Positions 32,316-44,357 are shown, counted from the first letter of the stretch. The stretch is 64,000 bases of DNA from Welwitschia mirabilis (GCA_051453625.1 JBOZIK010000001.1:125195084-125259083), one strand, 5' to 3'. A program made the numbers and translations. Notes: a model not told the origin generated them from the sequence alone.

Positions 32316-33515
32316 TCAATGAAGGTGAAGAAATAAGATGAAAGGTAAGAAAGAACACCCTTAAATAATCAAAGACTTATACCATTGAGAGAAAACAAAA
32401 AAAGCAAAGCATCTTTATTCAAAATGAAGTTTATAGACATTTTAATGTCTTAAGATTGGGTGAAACCAATCTTATCATATAATGCCTAAGTAAAAATTAA
32501 TAGTTATGGTAACTTTATAAAGTAAAACATAAGTCAAGTTTTAAAGATATTCAAGTGATAGCATGATGTCCATCAAAATAATTGACTAAGAAAGAATTTA
32601 GATAATAGAAGAAGAACTTTCAAAATAATTACTTCTATTATGTTCAAGGTTTTTTTTGATAATTCATGGATTTTTAACTTTTGTCCTTTTTTTTTTAATT
32701 TCTTTTGATGTTTAAAATGAAAACCTCAATTGAGCCATTAAAAATGTACTTTCTTTAAAAGATAAGAACCTAATCATATAGAGATTAGTTTATTAAGTAA
32801 AATAAAAATCAAAGATAAAACATAATAATATAAAATCAAAAGGAAATACCAAAGCAAGATAAAAAGAAGTTTTATTTAAATCTTAAATTTCATTCAACAC
32901 TTTATTTACAAGAAAAAGAAAGAAGAATTTATTTAGGTTCTATGGTATTGTATTTTCTCAAAATAAATAAGACCACACTAAATAAAGACTAATTGATAAG
33001 ACATAAAAGGAACATATGCATGATAAGGCATCATTTTGACTTTATAAAATTTATTTACAATATGAGAGATAAAGAGTTTAGATAATTCATGAAAGAATAA
33101 TATCTTATCAAATGCATGATATGAAGAATTACACATATAAATTCTATCTAAAGATTGATATCAAGAATGAAAAAGATTAATGATTCTATTAGAAATCAAA
33201 AAATTTGGAGAAAGATTCTTAGTATGAATGATGAAAGTAGGTTTAATATACTTAAAAACGCCTTGAAGTCTCATCTTAAAGTTTGGATTATCAAAAAGAT
33301 AAGATTTTCTATAATTTAGAAGTCCAAGATTTCCCAAGTCATACTTTTAAAAAGAATTATCATTATAAGCTAAAGTGGACTTAGTAGAATAGAAAAAGAT
33401 GTTTAAAAGAATAGAATGGAAAAACATGAGAATATTTTCTAAATTAAATTGTTGTATTGAAGAGTATGGGTCTATTTTTCATTAAGTTTGATTGAGATTT
33501 TATGGGTGTTTCATT
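32316..33515 (-). mobile_element. Gypsy 3' internal region (module copy 4, left of gap)
   Basis: AT-rich module that repeats 34160-35288 in diverged form. The last 30 or so bases before the gap are also the last bases of that paralog. No coding signal. Confidence 0.6.
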
Positions 33516-33615
33516 NNNNNNNNNNNNNNNNNNNNNNNNNNNNNNNNNNNNNNNNNNNNNNNNNNNNNNNNNNNNNNNNNNNNNNNNNNNNNNNNNNNNN
33601 NNNNNNNNNNNNNNN
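33516..33615. other. Assembly gap (100 N)
   Basis: A run of 100 N. The left flank matches the end of a module and the right flank matches a point about 0.55 kb before the same module segment, so the sequence steps back across the gap. Confidence 0.99.
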
Positions 33616-35288
33616 GAAAGAAATTATAAAATCACCTGATTAATGATGCATGACATAATGTGAAAAATCCATAAAGTACCACTCAAATAGATAGTGATTA
33701 TGATGATGATAAGTACATAATATTTTCAAATAATAAATGATAAGATTAAAAGCTATTAGAAATGAACACACCTACTAACACATCAAAACACACCCAAATC
33801 CTCAAACGTGAAATGATCACACAGGAATATTGTAAGCATAAGGAGTATAGGAAATAAGTAATACCTCTGATAACACTAGGAACATCATTGATTCCATAGC
33901 CTTAAGGTATTTTTTATTAATCCATGATGAGGGTAATGTAATCATAGTCAGAGAAGTAGGGGCCTGTGAAGCATCGCCAACTGATTCCTAGTGGATTTCT
34001 CATAGCTATCAATACTGTTAAAGATCCCTCTTAAGCAAACCTATGAGACATCATGGTAACCATGTATTTTAGCATAGAAACAATAGATCATGATCATTAT
34101 TCTTTTTTTTTCTTTTCTCACACTTCTTCAAAATTTATCCTACATGATTACATACTTGTAAAGACAAAGGTAAAGAAATGAGATAAAAGATAAAAAAAGG
34201 ACATTCCTAAACAACCATAGACTCAAATCATTAAGAGACAACACAAAAAAATTAAAAAAAAGACAAATAATTTTTCTTCAAAATAAGGTTCATGGAAATT
34301 TTAATGTCTTAAGATAGCATGAATCCAGATTATCACTTTAATGCACAAGTAAAAATTACTAATCATGATATCTTTATACAGTAAAACATAAGTCAAATTT
34401 TAAAGATGTTCAAGTGATAGCATGATATCCACTAAAAGAATAAGCTAAGAAAGAATTTAGATAATGGTAGAAGAACTTTTCAAAATAATTTCTTCTACTA
34501 TGTTCAAGGTTTTTCGATAATTCATGGATTTGTGACCTTGTCCATTTTTTTAAATTTCTCTAATGTTTAAATTGGAAATCTCAACTGAGCCATTAAAAAT
34601 GTACTTTCTTTAAAAGATAAGGACCTAATCATCTTGAGATTAATTTATTGAAAGTAAAAAAAACAAAGATAAAAGCATACTCAACACTTTATTTGCAAAA
34701 AGAAGAAGAAAAAGAAGAATTCATTCAAGTCCTAAGGTATTGTATTTTCTTTAAAAAAAGGGTCAAATAAAACAGAAACCAATTAATGAAATATGAAAGG
34801 AACACATGCATGAAAAGATGACATTTTGACTCATAGAATTTATTTGCAATATGAAAGATAAAAAGTTTAGGTACTTCATGGAAGAATAATCTCTTATCAA
34901 ATGTATGATATAAAAAATCATAGATATAGAGTTTATATAAAGATTGATATTAAGGATGGAAAATATTAATGGTTCTATTAAGAATTAGAAAATAGAAGGT
35001 TTAATATACTTAATAATTTCTCTAAGTGTTAGCTTAAAAAGTATGAATTATCAAAAAGATAAGATTTTCTACAATTTTAAAGTCTAAGATTTCCTAAGTC
35101 GTACTTTTAAAAAGATTTATCATTGAAGCTAAAGTGGACTTGATAGAATAGGAAAGGATGTTTCTTTAAAGATTTTTAGGAGAATAAAATGAAGAAAGAT
35201 GGGAAGATTTTCTAAATTGAATTGCTATATTAGAAAGGAGAGATCTATTTTTCATTAAGTTTGATTGAGATTTTATGGGTGTTTCATT
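33616..35288 (-). mobile_element. Gypsy 3' internal region (module copy 5)
   Basis: The first part is a diverged copy of 15940-16570 and 24253-24850, and the rest of 32316-33515. It leads without any RT, RNase H or integrase into the protease and gag at 35530-37760. Confidence 0.6.
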
Positions 35289-35529
35289 ATTCCTCCTTTC
35301 CTTATTACTATTTTTAACCTTATTGTGTTAAATACTTTTTGTAATTTTCTTATCATTAATTGTATCTTTCCTTTTTTCATTATTCTTATTTTTCTTTTAT
35401 TAATTTGTAAGTTTTCTAACTGTCGTCCTACTATGTTGTCTAGATGAGAAGGGAGGGTGACAAGGTTTATAACAAAAAATTTTCAATTAAGTTTACATGT
35501 CAAACTTCTTTTCTATTAATAGATTTTAC
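35289..35529 (-). other. Junction between 3' module and protease; pol missing
   Basis: Low-complexity T-rich sequence (on the plus strand) with one motif copy (GTTGTCTAGATGAGAAGG, 35426-35443). The expected RT-RNase H-integrase block of about 2.5 kb is absent. The plus-strand frame at 35265-35447 is low-complexity and not a gene. Confidence 0.5.
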
Positions 35530-36135
35530 TTCTTCATCCTCATGATTAGAAGTATTTATTTTTGATAGATTTTTATCCAAAGTTGATTTGTATAGCATTT
35601 TTAATTTCATTTCAACTAAATGATGTTAGAATAATAAAGTTGGTTTAGCTTATTTTTCTAGGTTTTATTCATCATCCATATCTTGTTCTACAGCATCAAA
35701 TAATTTAATAGTATACCTCTTGTTACCAATGTCACATTTCATTAATCTTGTACATTGTCTATGATGCAATAAGTGGTTGCAAAAAAGGCTCTTCCTAAAA
35801 GTAGTGAGTAACTTCCATCATATTGTGTTTTAATTATGACCACATCTATAGTGTAGGAGGCTTCTTCAATTTAGATAACTAAGTTTTTAATGATTTATAT
35901 AAGTTTTTTAGTTGAAGTATTGACCATTTTTAATGTGAGTTAAGTAGGTTTAATCTTTTCCTCTAGTCTAAGTATTTTACAAATATGAAGAGGCATGATG
36001 TTAACACTTGCTCTAATATCAATTAAAACTTTTATAATTTCCTTATTTCCTTATAAAGTAATACTTACTATTGCTACTCCAAGATCTTCAAATTTAGGCA
36101 TTTTTTGTATAATTAAATTGGAAATAGATTGAGCA
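35530..36135 (-). pseudogene. Gypsy aspartic protease (second element)
   Basis: The minus strand reads LKFEDLGVAIVSITL, then KVLIDIRASVNIMPLHICKI (active site D-I-R-A-S in place of D-x-G-A-S), then SYSLLLGRAFFATTYCIID. Block order matches the protease at 28230-28665, with a better preserved LLGR block. Stops are present. Confidence 0.82.
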
Positions 36136-37760
36136 AGGAAGACTCTACTAGGAATAGTACATTTTTATTTTCTTCTAAGTAGGTCTTTTCAAATCTTATC
36201 ATACTTAGGATTTTTCATAAGAATTTTAAAAATGATGAGTTCTTATTATCATCTTGCATTAAGTACACATCAGAAGTGAGATTTGTATGAAGCTAAGGGG
36301 TGGCTTGTCTTTTTCTTTTATTTTTTTGTGAAGGCTCACCTAAAATTGTAGGGAAATTATATATTTATAAGATTTCTATATCATCCTCTTCCTTACCTTT
36401 CTTATCATTTTTAGAAGTTGAAGTCTCATGGATAGGTGGTGTTGTATTACTTGCTTTACAATTTCTTTTTATTTCATTTTGATTTGGCAAAGGTTGAGTT
36501 ACAAGAGATTCTTATGATCTTTGAAGGGCTAACATTGTTTGTTAGAATACATTAATTAAATTTTGAATATTTTTATTAATTTTTCTCAACTCTTTTATAA
36601 CTAGTTCATTTTAATTTTGATTTTGAAAATTTGAAGAGCTTGGTTGAAAGTTTGAGCTACTTGATTGAAAGTTATTTAATTGGAAGTTTAAATTATTTGA
36701 TCTATTCTCAAAAGGTTTCTAATTAATTTTTCCACTTATTCCTTGTTAATATTGCATTTGGTTTTAAAAATTTGAAGGCTTTTGGTTAAATGCATGTACT
36801 TTTTCAAGTATTTTCTCTTTACACGTTAGTAACAAGGAACATTTATTTGTTACATGATAGTTATCTTCCCATATATCACATGTTATTTTATTTGCTACTT
36901 TTGCATCTATAATCATTTGAGTGTATTTCTCCAAAGAAGTAGTGAAATGCTTTAGCACATTTATTAAATTATTTTTATCTTCCTCCTTATCATGTTTTGC
37001 TTCTTTTAAGTCTTTTATTATTAGACCTATAGTTTGATTTTCTTTAAAAGGTAGTTTACGCCAAGTTTAACTAATTTCAACAAGATCTTCTAATAACGTT
37101 CATGCATTATCTAAATTTAAGTTGATCAAGTTGCCACCACACAAAAAATTTAAAAGTTATTTGATTTTCTTATACAACTCACTATAAAAATTTTTATTAA
37201 TTATTCATTAGGGAATTCATTAATAGGATTGGACTATGTAGCTATAATAAATCGTTCATATGTTGTGGCATAATCCTCATTAAGTTGTTATTGAAGTTTA
37301 TAACTTATTTTATTCTTTTTCTGATTATGCTCTCATTCATAAATATTTTGATAAAAGAATCTTGTACTTAACTCTAGGTCTTAAGACTTTTATGAGGTTT
37401 GGTTTTAATCTAAAGCTTTGTTCTATCTCTAAGTATGATAGGATATATAATCTTGTAAGTTCTATTATTAATCCATTTTTTTCATTTCCTGAAATGAGCA
37501 CTAATTATTCATATTAGTGAAACATTGAAAAGGATTTTCATTAGATTCTTCTAAAACTATTGGATAGGCATTTAAGTTTTTTAACTCTACCTCATCACTA
37601 GGAGGTAACTTACAAGGGTTTTAAATCTTACATTTCTATGGGCTATTAAATCTTTAAGCTTAATATTTGCATTAGATGTATTTATGTTAGGAGTTCTTAT
37701 CATGGTTGGGGTATTGGATGATGCTACTTCTTTTTGTTTTTGCATTGTAAAAAAAAAAAA
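36136..37760 (-). pseudogene. Gypsy gag (second element)
   Basis: Minus-strand gag paralogous to 28666-30340. The open stretch 36764-36958 reads VLKHFTTSLEKYTQMIIDAK and CDIWEDNYHVTNKCSLLLTC, with a Cys/His pattern (C-x-D-x6-H-x4-C) that is also suggested at 29430-29500 in the first copy. The core gag helices lie at about 37030-37480. A run of A at about 37748-37762 ends the readable part. With the protease it forms a gag-pro unit lacking RT. Confidence 0.75.
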
Positions 37761-38059
37761 AAATTTGCTTTTACACTATTATTTTCTTTTTGAAAATCAA
37801 ATTCTTAAATAATGAAAGCTTAAAAAAGCTTTTGTTCAATTCTTAAAATTCTTTGTATACTTGAGGTATGCGTATCTGAGTGAAGCTCAAATTGACTAAC
37901 CCTTTTCTATTATTTTCCTTGATCAGGCTTTGATCCCTCTGATAGTTCATCTTTTTAACTCAATTATACCATATCCCTACATGCTTAATGATGTTTCTAC
38001 AATTGTCATTTTTGTTGTCATCTAGATGATTATCTCGATGACTACTATATAGAAAATAA

Positions 38060-38061
<2 letters not shown>

Positions 38062-38090
<29 letters not shown>

Positions 38091-38097
38091 ACAGAGA
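38062..38097. repeat. AATAGAG microsatellite
   Basis: Five imperfect units of a 7-base repeat within the gypsy leader. Confidence 0.9.
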
Positions 38098-38113
38098 AAA
38101 AAAGAAACAAAAC

Positions 38114-38260
38114 TAGAGATTTATTTTGTGGTGGAAAACCAAAAATAGAAAATAATAGAGATTTATTTTGTGGTGGAAAACCAAAAATAGAAAATGTCAT
38201 CTGAATGACAGAGGAAATAATAGAGATTTATTTTGTGGTGGAAAACCAAAAATAGAAAAT
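38114..38260. repeat. Three perfect copies of a 40-bp unit
   Basis: The unit starting TAGAGATTTATTTTGTGG occurs at 38114-38153, 38156-38195 and 38221-38260 with no mismatch. Copies 1 and 2 are 2 bases apart. Copies 2 and 3 are separated by 25 bases containing GTCATCTGAATGAC, a near-copy of the gypsy palindrome. Perfect identity in otherwise decayed DNA means the triplication is recent. Confidence 0.95.
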
Positions 38261-38495
38261 GTAAAAAATCTCAAAAAAAATCCTAATCCTAGGCTATCAT
38301 CTACATGTGTAATCTGAACGATAAACAGGATGACAAGCTTAAAAATGAAAAATGAAAAAAGAAAAACATGGTAAAACATGAAAAGAAAAGTATGATATTT
38401 ATAATAAAAATACAATGCTAATGCAAATAAATACTTGAATCGAAATTCAAAGCAATTATCTAGGTAATAACAATCCTTGAACTCCTTACAACTTT

Positions 38496-38512
38496 TCCTA
38501 ATGAGGGCACCA
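38496..38512 (-). other. Primer-binding site of second gypsy element
   Basis: The minus strand reads TGGTGCCCTCATTAGGA, the counterpart of 31035-31053, lying 3 bases inside the LTR end. Confidence 0.7.
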
Positions 38513-38515
38513 ATA

Positions 38516-39904
38516 TGTTATGATGCATATTTAGGTAAACATTATGTCCTTAGTTAAATCATATTAACCATAAATTTATACATAAATACAACATACTAAT
38601 ATGGACAATAAGGGACTTAAATGTCATAATCCATTAAAGATACTAGATGAGAAGAAAGAGAATTTTTTTACAAAATAAATGTTTAAAATGAAAATTGACA
38701 ATGCAAGAAAAGTAAATACATAATGCAAAATCCAAATGCAAACTAATCTAAATTCAATATCTATTTGACTACCAAATCTGTGTTACCAAGAATGACCCTA
38801 CATAACCTAGATCAATTAAGAAAAATGTTACTAGCCCTAACCAACCTAATCTATGAAGTGCGTTGAATAGAATATGAAAACATGCAATGATTAATCTAGG
38901 AAATATAAAATTCAATACAAATTTATAAACTAACTATTTCAACCTTGATAAAGGTTTTCCTTCATGATCTATATCAATTATGAAATTGTCATGAAATCAT
39001 AACCAACATAAACCATAAGGGACATGCACATGAATATAACCAACCTAATCTATGAAGTGCGTCGAATAGAATATGAAAACATGCAATGATTAATCTAGGA
39101 AATATAAAATTCAATACAATTTCTAAACTAACTATTTCAACCTTAATAAAGGTTTTCCTTCATGAACTATATCAATTATGAAATTGTCATGAAATCATAA
39201 CCAATATAAACCATAAGGAACATGCACATGAATATAAAAACTAAAAGAATATTTTCATATTGAAAGTCAAACCAACATCCTATTATAAAGTGATAGCACC
39301 TTAATAAAGGAGATATAGGTCAACACCAAGGAAGGCCCCTCTTTGCAACTAACAAATGGACCTTTAGCCCTTCGATCTCCTGTCATAAGAATTTTCGTGC
39401 AATAATAAAAAACTTAAAAATAGACAATCCTAACAAATGCATGAAAAACCCTAATGGCATACAGAAATCACATGACACATTTCACAAGTTTGGTGAAGTT
39501 TAATACATTGACTAAAATTAAATTATTATCCTATGATTGTCTAAATGATGGTGGGGATAATGCCATTTCAACAGAAGTTTATATTAGCATGCATCTTGGT
39601 TTAGTTAACATCCTAATTAGCTTACAAGTGTTATTGTTCTGTACTATCATCTAGACGATGAAGTGAACAATAGAATTCTTGAAGTTCTTTATCAAGTTAA
39701 ATTTCCTTGAAGTTCATTAATTCCTCCTTAAAATGTAAAGTATCATAATTGATCTAAAATGCCTCTAAATGTGTTGGTAATTATGCATTTTCATGAGTTG
39801 CTCCTTAACTCTTAATAATCATTGTTTTGTGCTTCAACCTATTTAAATGTCCTAAAAAAATACTTAAAATACCCATTAAAAATATATAATTTGGCATCGT
39901 AACA
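38516..39904 (-). mobile_element. Gypsy 5' LTR (copy 5), with 199-bp internal duplication
   Basis: Minus-strand LTR from TGTTACGATGCCAAATT at 39904 to 38516, about 1.39 kb. It is longer than copy 1 because a 199-bp segment is tandemly duplicated (38838-39036 and 39037-39235). Motif copies lie near 39525-39550 and at 39647-39660 (TCATCTAGACGATG, one CpG retained). The plus-strand frame at 39454-39654 is within the LTR and not a gene. Confidence 0.8.
38838..39235. repeat. 199-bp tandem duplication inside an LTR
   Basis: Two nearly identical units with a period of 199 bases; the landmark CCAACCTAATCTATGAAG occurs at 38841 and 39040. The other LTR copies have one unit. Confidence 0.9.
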
Positions 39905-40039
39905 AACCTCCTCATAAATTGTTATACTAAAAAGAGTTACTCAACTACAAACATTATGAGTATTTCATAGGGTATTGTACAAACAATCCGTACTAAGAAG
40001 TTATATGGATTCATGGCCAACATCTCCCAGCTAAAGCCC
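39905..40039. other. Junction between gypsy LTR and copia pol
   Basis: Short stretch with no recognised element. A purine tract on the minus strand (GAGGAGGTT, 39905-39915) adjoins the LTR start, resembling a polypurine tract in a place where none is expected for a 5' LTR. Confidence 0.35.
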
Positions 40040-41460
40040 AAGGACTCCATTAAGGCAAAAGGTAATAAATATAGAATAATAGCTATGCAAAAAGAGTTAA
40101 ACTAATTTAAAAGATGTAATGTGCGAAAATGTATCCTAAGGCCATCAGATAGTTTAGTGATAGGAACAAAATAGATATTAAAAAAATAAGAAGGGATTGA
40201 CTTCAAGGAGACCTTTAAACTAGTAGCTAGCATGGAAGTAATCAGGATACTTCTAGATTTTGCATGTATTGTGGAGTTCAAGATATACCAGATAGACGTC
40301 AGTGCCTTATTAAACCTCATACTATAAGAAGAGGTATATGTTAGGCAACCTAAAGGTTTTACTGATTCTCATAACCTAGATTAAGTTTATAGGTTGAAAA
40401 AGTCTCTTTGTGGATTTAAGAAACCTCCTAGAGCTTGGTATGAATGGCTTTCAAATAATCTAATAGAGAATGAAGTCAAAATATGAACATATAATATCAC
40501 TTTGTTTATCAAAATAGATAGTGAAGTCTTAACTATTATTCAAATTTATATAGATGGCATTATATTTGTGTCATTAATGATATATTATGTAAAACTTTTT
40601 CCAAGATCATGTAGGATGAATTTGAAATAAACTGCATGAGAGAAATAAGAAAATTCTTAGATCTACAAGTTGTCCAATTCAGATAAGTATGTTCATCTCC
40701 CAAACTAAGTATATTAAGAATTTATTATCTAAATATGAGCTATAAGATTGTAAATCAAAGGATTCATCTATGAACCAAGGCACAAAATCAAATAAATATA
40801 GACATCATAATAAGGTCAATCAAAAGCTACATAGGTCATTTATTCTATCTTACTACAAGTAGAACAAACATATTATTAAGTGTAGGTATTTATAGTTATT
40901 ATCAAAGTAACCCTAGCAAATCATGTCTTACTACTATTAATAGAAAATTTCATTATTTAAAACATACTACTAATTGGGGTCTTTGATACTTAAAGGATGG
41001 TTTCCTTGATCTAGTAAGGTGTTATGATGTAGATTAGGTAATTTATAAGGAACATAGAAGAAGTACAAGTAGAGGTTGCTATTTATTGAAATAATGTTTG
41101 GTATCATGGAGTATTAAGAAATAAAATTTAATTACTCTCTTAATCATCAAAGCTGAGTACATTGTTATTGGAATTTGTTATGCATAGGTGCTCTAGATGA
41201 ATCCATCTAAAAAGATTTTGGACTAAGAATGGAGAATTTTATGCTCTATTATGATAATAAAAGTGAAATTAGCATTTCTAATAATCCTGTTTAGCATTCT
41301 AGAGTAAATCATATTGATATTATACATCCTTTCCTTTGAAACATGTACAAGATAGGAATATTACTTTGAAATGTGTTAAGATGGAGGATTACCTTATTGA
41401 TGTATTCATTAAGCCATTGAATAGAAAAAGGTTTTTCAAGTTCTACTAGAAAATGAGGAT
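40040..41460 (+). pseudogene. Copia reverse transcriptase and RNase H (plus strand)
   Basis: In order, the plus strand gives MQKELN, EGIDFKETFKLVASMEVIRI, YQIDVSALLNLIL, EEVYVRQPKGFTDSHNLD, YRLKKSLCGFKKPPRAWYEW, IQIYIDGIIFVS, IRSIKSYIGHLFYLTTSRTN and remnants of the RNase H blocks down to about 41460. This is a Sirevirus-like copia pol C-terminal half. The catalytic YxDD reads YIDG, so the second Asp is Gly. About twenty stops and several frame changes are present. The minus-strand frame at 40102-40320 is its antisense shadow. Confidence 0.88.
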
Positions 41461-42262
41461 TGTTTCTTGCCAAATTAGATAAGTTAGTAAGTAATCTCTT
41501 TCAATCTCAGCTTAGCACATCACTTATATTGTTATTTAAGAGTTGAGATAAAGATAGTCATAGTTAAAGCTAATTTGAAGCTTGCATTTTAATTTGAAGT
41601 TTTCATAATCTATACAATTAGTGTATATCATGATAATTATGAGTTCAATTTTCTAGTCAAGTCTTCAAATGGAGGTATTCTAGAAGTTTTCAGGCATGTA
41701 GGATAGACATCTCTCAGTACTATAGACTTCTATAATGAAGACTTTTTTTTAAGCATGAAGATGTCTTTAACTGTCAGTTGTCAGTAAATCAGGTTAGACA
41801 TATTTCAAATAAGTAGATACTTATTTTTTTTTCTTTAAACATATTTAGTATTATAGATGTATTTACTACTTCTAGGTAAACTTTTTAAAAAAAATTAATA
41901 GTATACATCTTTCACTGATTTAGATATCCATTATTTTAATTTTAGACATCTTTCAAGGAGTAGATGTCTTTAACATTGTAAATCCAAAAATAAAAATACA
42001 CATTAAAAACTATCTTTTAGAGCCCTTTTTAAGTAATAAAGGGATTACTAACTCTTATTTTCATTCTTTTTCTCAATAAGTACATCTACTAAGGTGCCTA
42101 AGAGCTCTTATTTTCTTAGTTTTCTCTAGATAGATTTTTTTTTTGAAAGAAATCTGTACAACAAGTAAGAACAATTAGAAGTTTCTTACAAGTGTATATT
42201 TCTAATGGTTTTTATTAGTTTTGATTATGTGGTTTAGTTTTTTTATTGTTCATTAGGCAAAT
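41461..42262 (+). repeat. Copia pol-ORF3 spacer with AGACATCT-type motif array
   Basis: Non-coding spacer between RNase H and the third ORF. Between about 41700 and 41975 it carries AGACATCT, AGACTTCT, AGATGTCT, TACATCTT, AGACATCT and AGATGTCT, most of them one transition from the palindrome AGACGTCT. The same motif is abundant in this family's LTRs at 44377, 52115 and 58814. Confidence 0.65.
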
Positions 42263-43945
42263 ATGATGAGAAGAAAACTCCAACTTAACATGAGGCAAGG
42301 AGGTTACTTAGAAAACTTAGACTCCTCAATATTAGCCTAATTTCTAACATGAAAAAAAGAACCTTATATTTCAGAATCACTAAAAAGATCAGATGCTTTC
42401 CCACTTCTCTCATCTTAGGTGACAAATGATAGTTTAGTTAGAGTAATGCATTTTAGATTTTATGAAAATTCTATGTTAATCTCTATTAGATTGATGACTA
42501 TATAGGGAGATTTCATACTTAGGTCAGAGGTACTCCATTACATTTATCTCTTAGTATCAATAATAATTTTATTTACATAGATGATTCGTATCTTCCTTAT
42601 TGTTCATGCATTTATTTTAAGATATTTTCAAATGTTGGATAGTAAGAGAATCTTGTCATAATTTAAGCATATAATTTTTGAAAATTCTAAAATAAGCTTT
42701 TATAAAAATATTGAATGGAAAGATATGGTTACTGAGACCTCCATATTGATCTTGATTTTGTTTTACAACCTTTTAGTTAGAGGTGACAGCTATAACTACT
42801 ATAATCCTATATAGGCTTTTGTTGAATATTATTTACTTATAGGTTTTAATAGTGACCTCGTATTTGTGCTTTACAAGGATATTATCACATTGTTTTATAA
42901 GGATCAATCTTTAGATCATCTGTGTTTGATTATCCTTATCATCAGTAATGTGGAATTATAGTGCCATAGGTGAATCTTATAAGGTGAAAGAAGCCTTTAT
43001 ATAAGTTTAGTAAGAATCAATAATCACTCATTTATCTTAGTAAAGGTACCAATAGAAGACCTCCAAAGAAACAATTTTAGAGATCTAAGTCAATAGGCTC
43101 TCATAGATCTTCCTCAATGAAAAATGGTATTCTACCATTACGAAAATGATGGAAAAAATTAGTAGAAATTAAATGAGATTAAAAAAGCAAATAAGCACAA
43201 TAAGTAAGGGGGAGGTCCTTGCTATTAGTTGGGACATCATGGGGGCTCCCACTTAGTTAGATTCAAAGAAGAAAAAATTAAAGGAAATCCTAGCACCCTA
43301 AGGCATAGGACACATGTTTAGTAGGACAGAGGAATAAGAAGAATAATCTACATCTAAGTTAAATGAGAAGGGATCAAAAGTCATGAGAAAGGATTAGCCT
43401 CTGATATAGTAGCATCATGACAAGTCATATGGCTTAGAAGATGATGAACCTCTCATCTTCTATAGACTATACCATAAACTCTACGTTTACTATCTTACAC
43501 ATCATACTTCATCACCATCATCTTCATCACAGTCGTTTGTTCCTTTACCACCTTGTTTACCTTTACCAACATCATTACTACTACCTCTCATCCATGCTCA
43601 TACACTTAGTGTTGATCCACCTTCTAGATCTAATTTTTCCACTACTACTACAATTAATATGTTTAATACCTTCATTACTTTTCATGCATTTACTCATTTG
43701 AGGAGACAAAGATCATAGGATCATAGAGAATTAACATAGAGGCCATCATAAAAATATTATACCCATCCTCCTACTTCATTATTCTCATATACAATTTAGA
43801 CATCTTTCAATTTTGATAATGATGATGATAGTAACAACATAGGGGATAGAGATCATTATACTAGTGGCTCAAGGCTTAGTAACTACGCATTTCTAATGCC
43901 CAAAAGAGGGAATACAGTGGGAAAATCTACATGGACATTTTATGG
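42263..43945 (+). pseudogene. Third ORF (env-like) of copia family 2, copy I
   Basis: Starting at an ATG pair at 42263-42268 (MMRRKLQLNMRQGGY), the plus strand encodes a decayed accessory protein. Recognisable parts are RGTPLHLSLSI, MVTETSILILDFVLQPFS, DSYNYYNPI, AFVEYYLLIGFNSDLVFVLY and KDIITLFYKDQSLDHLCLI, followed by a Ser/Pro/Thr-rich tail (43495-43680) and an Asp-rich segment near 43810-43850. Stops and frame changes are frequent. It matches copy II at 49684-51340 in order, including the proline-rich tail. The open frame at 43441-43701 is an out-of-frame reading of that tail. Confidence 0.6.
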
Positions 43946-44357
43946 ACATTTTTAGGAGTTTTAGAGGCTATTGAATTTGAGATGTGGATTGGTTTTTCTT
44001 GCAAGTGACATCATGCTTAATGTTCATTCATGATTTTCGCATACATATTATTATTTTACAGCTCTTATTTATTATGTTCTTAGATTTTACTTTAGTGTAT
44101 TTATTAGATTATACATTTGTCATAGTTATGATGTATTATTCTTCACATTGATATTGATTATAGCATATTGGATATTACTTGTAATGGTTTACCATGTTTT
44201 TACTATCAAACTTTCAAGGCACTCATGATTTAATTGGTTATTATTAAACTTTTATACTAGATAGTATAATAGCTCTAATATATGCCTAAGTTTGTGATAT
44301 CTTATCTATGGTTATTGAAGCTTGCACTAATAAGATTTTCCAAGTTTTGAACATCAT

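Larger units (their letters stand above)
37761..38495 (-). mobile_element. Gypsy 5' leader (second element), with internal repeats
   Basis: Non-coding leader. It contains a perfect 12-bp palindrome TCATCTAGATGA at 38018-38029, an AATAGAG-type microsatellite at 38062-38097 and three copies of a 40-bp unit (see the separate entry). Further motif copies lie near 38293-38330. The minus-strand frame at 38197-38415 is not a gene. Confidence 0.65.

Noticed and set aside
39905-39916. A second polypurine tract proving a tandem gypsy element at 39905
   Set aside because: The tract is short and the sequence beyond it is copia, so no gypsy internal region supports it.
40102-40320. Minus-strand 72-codon frame
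   Set aside because: The plus strand here clearly encodes copia RT blocks.
43441-43701. His/Leu-rich 86-codon frame
   Set aside because: It is an out-of-frame reading of the Ser/Pro/Thr-rich tail of the third ORF; the His run comes from CATCAT-type repeats.
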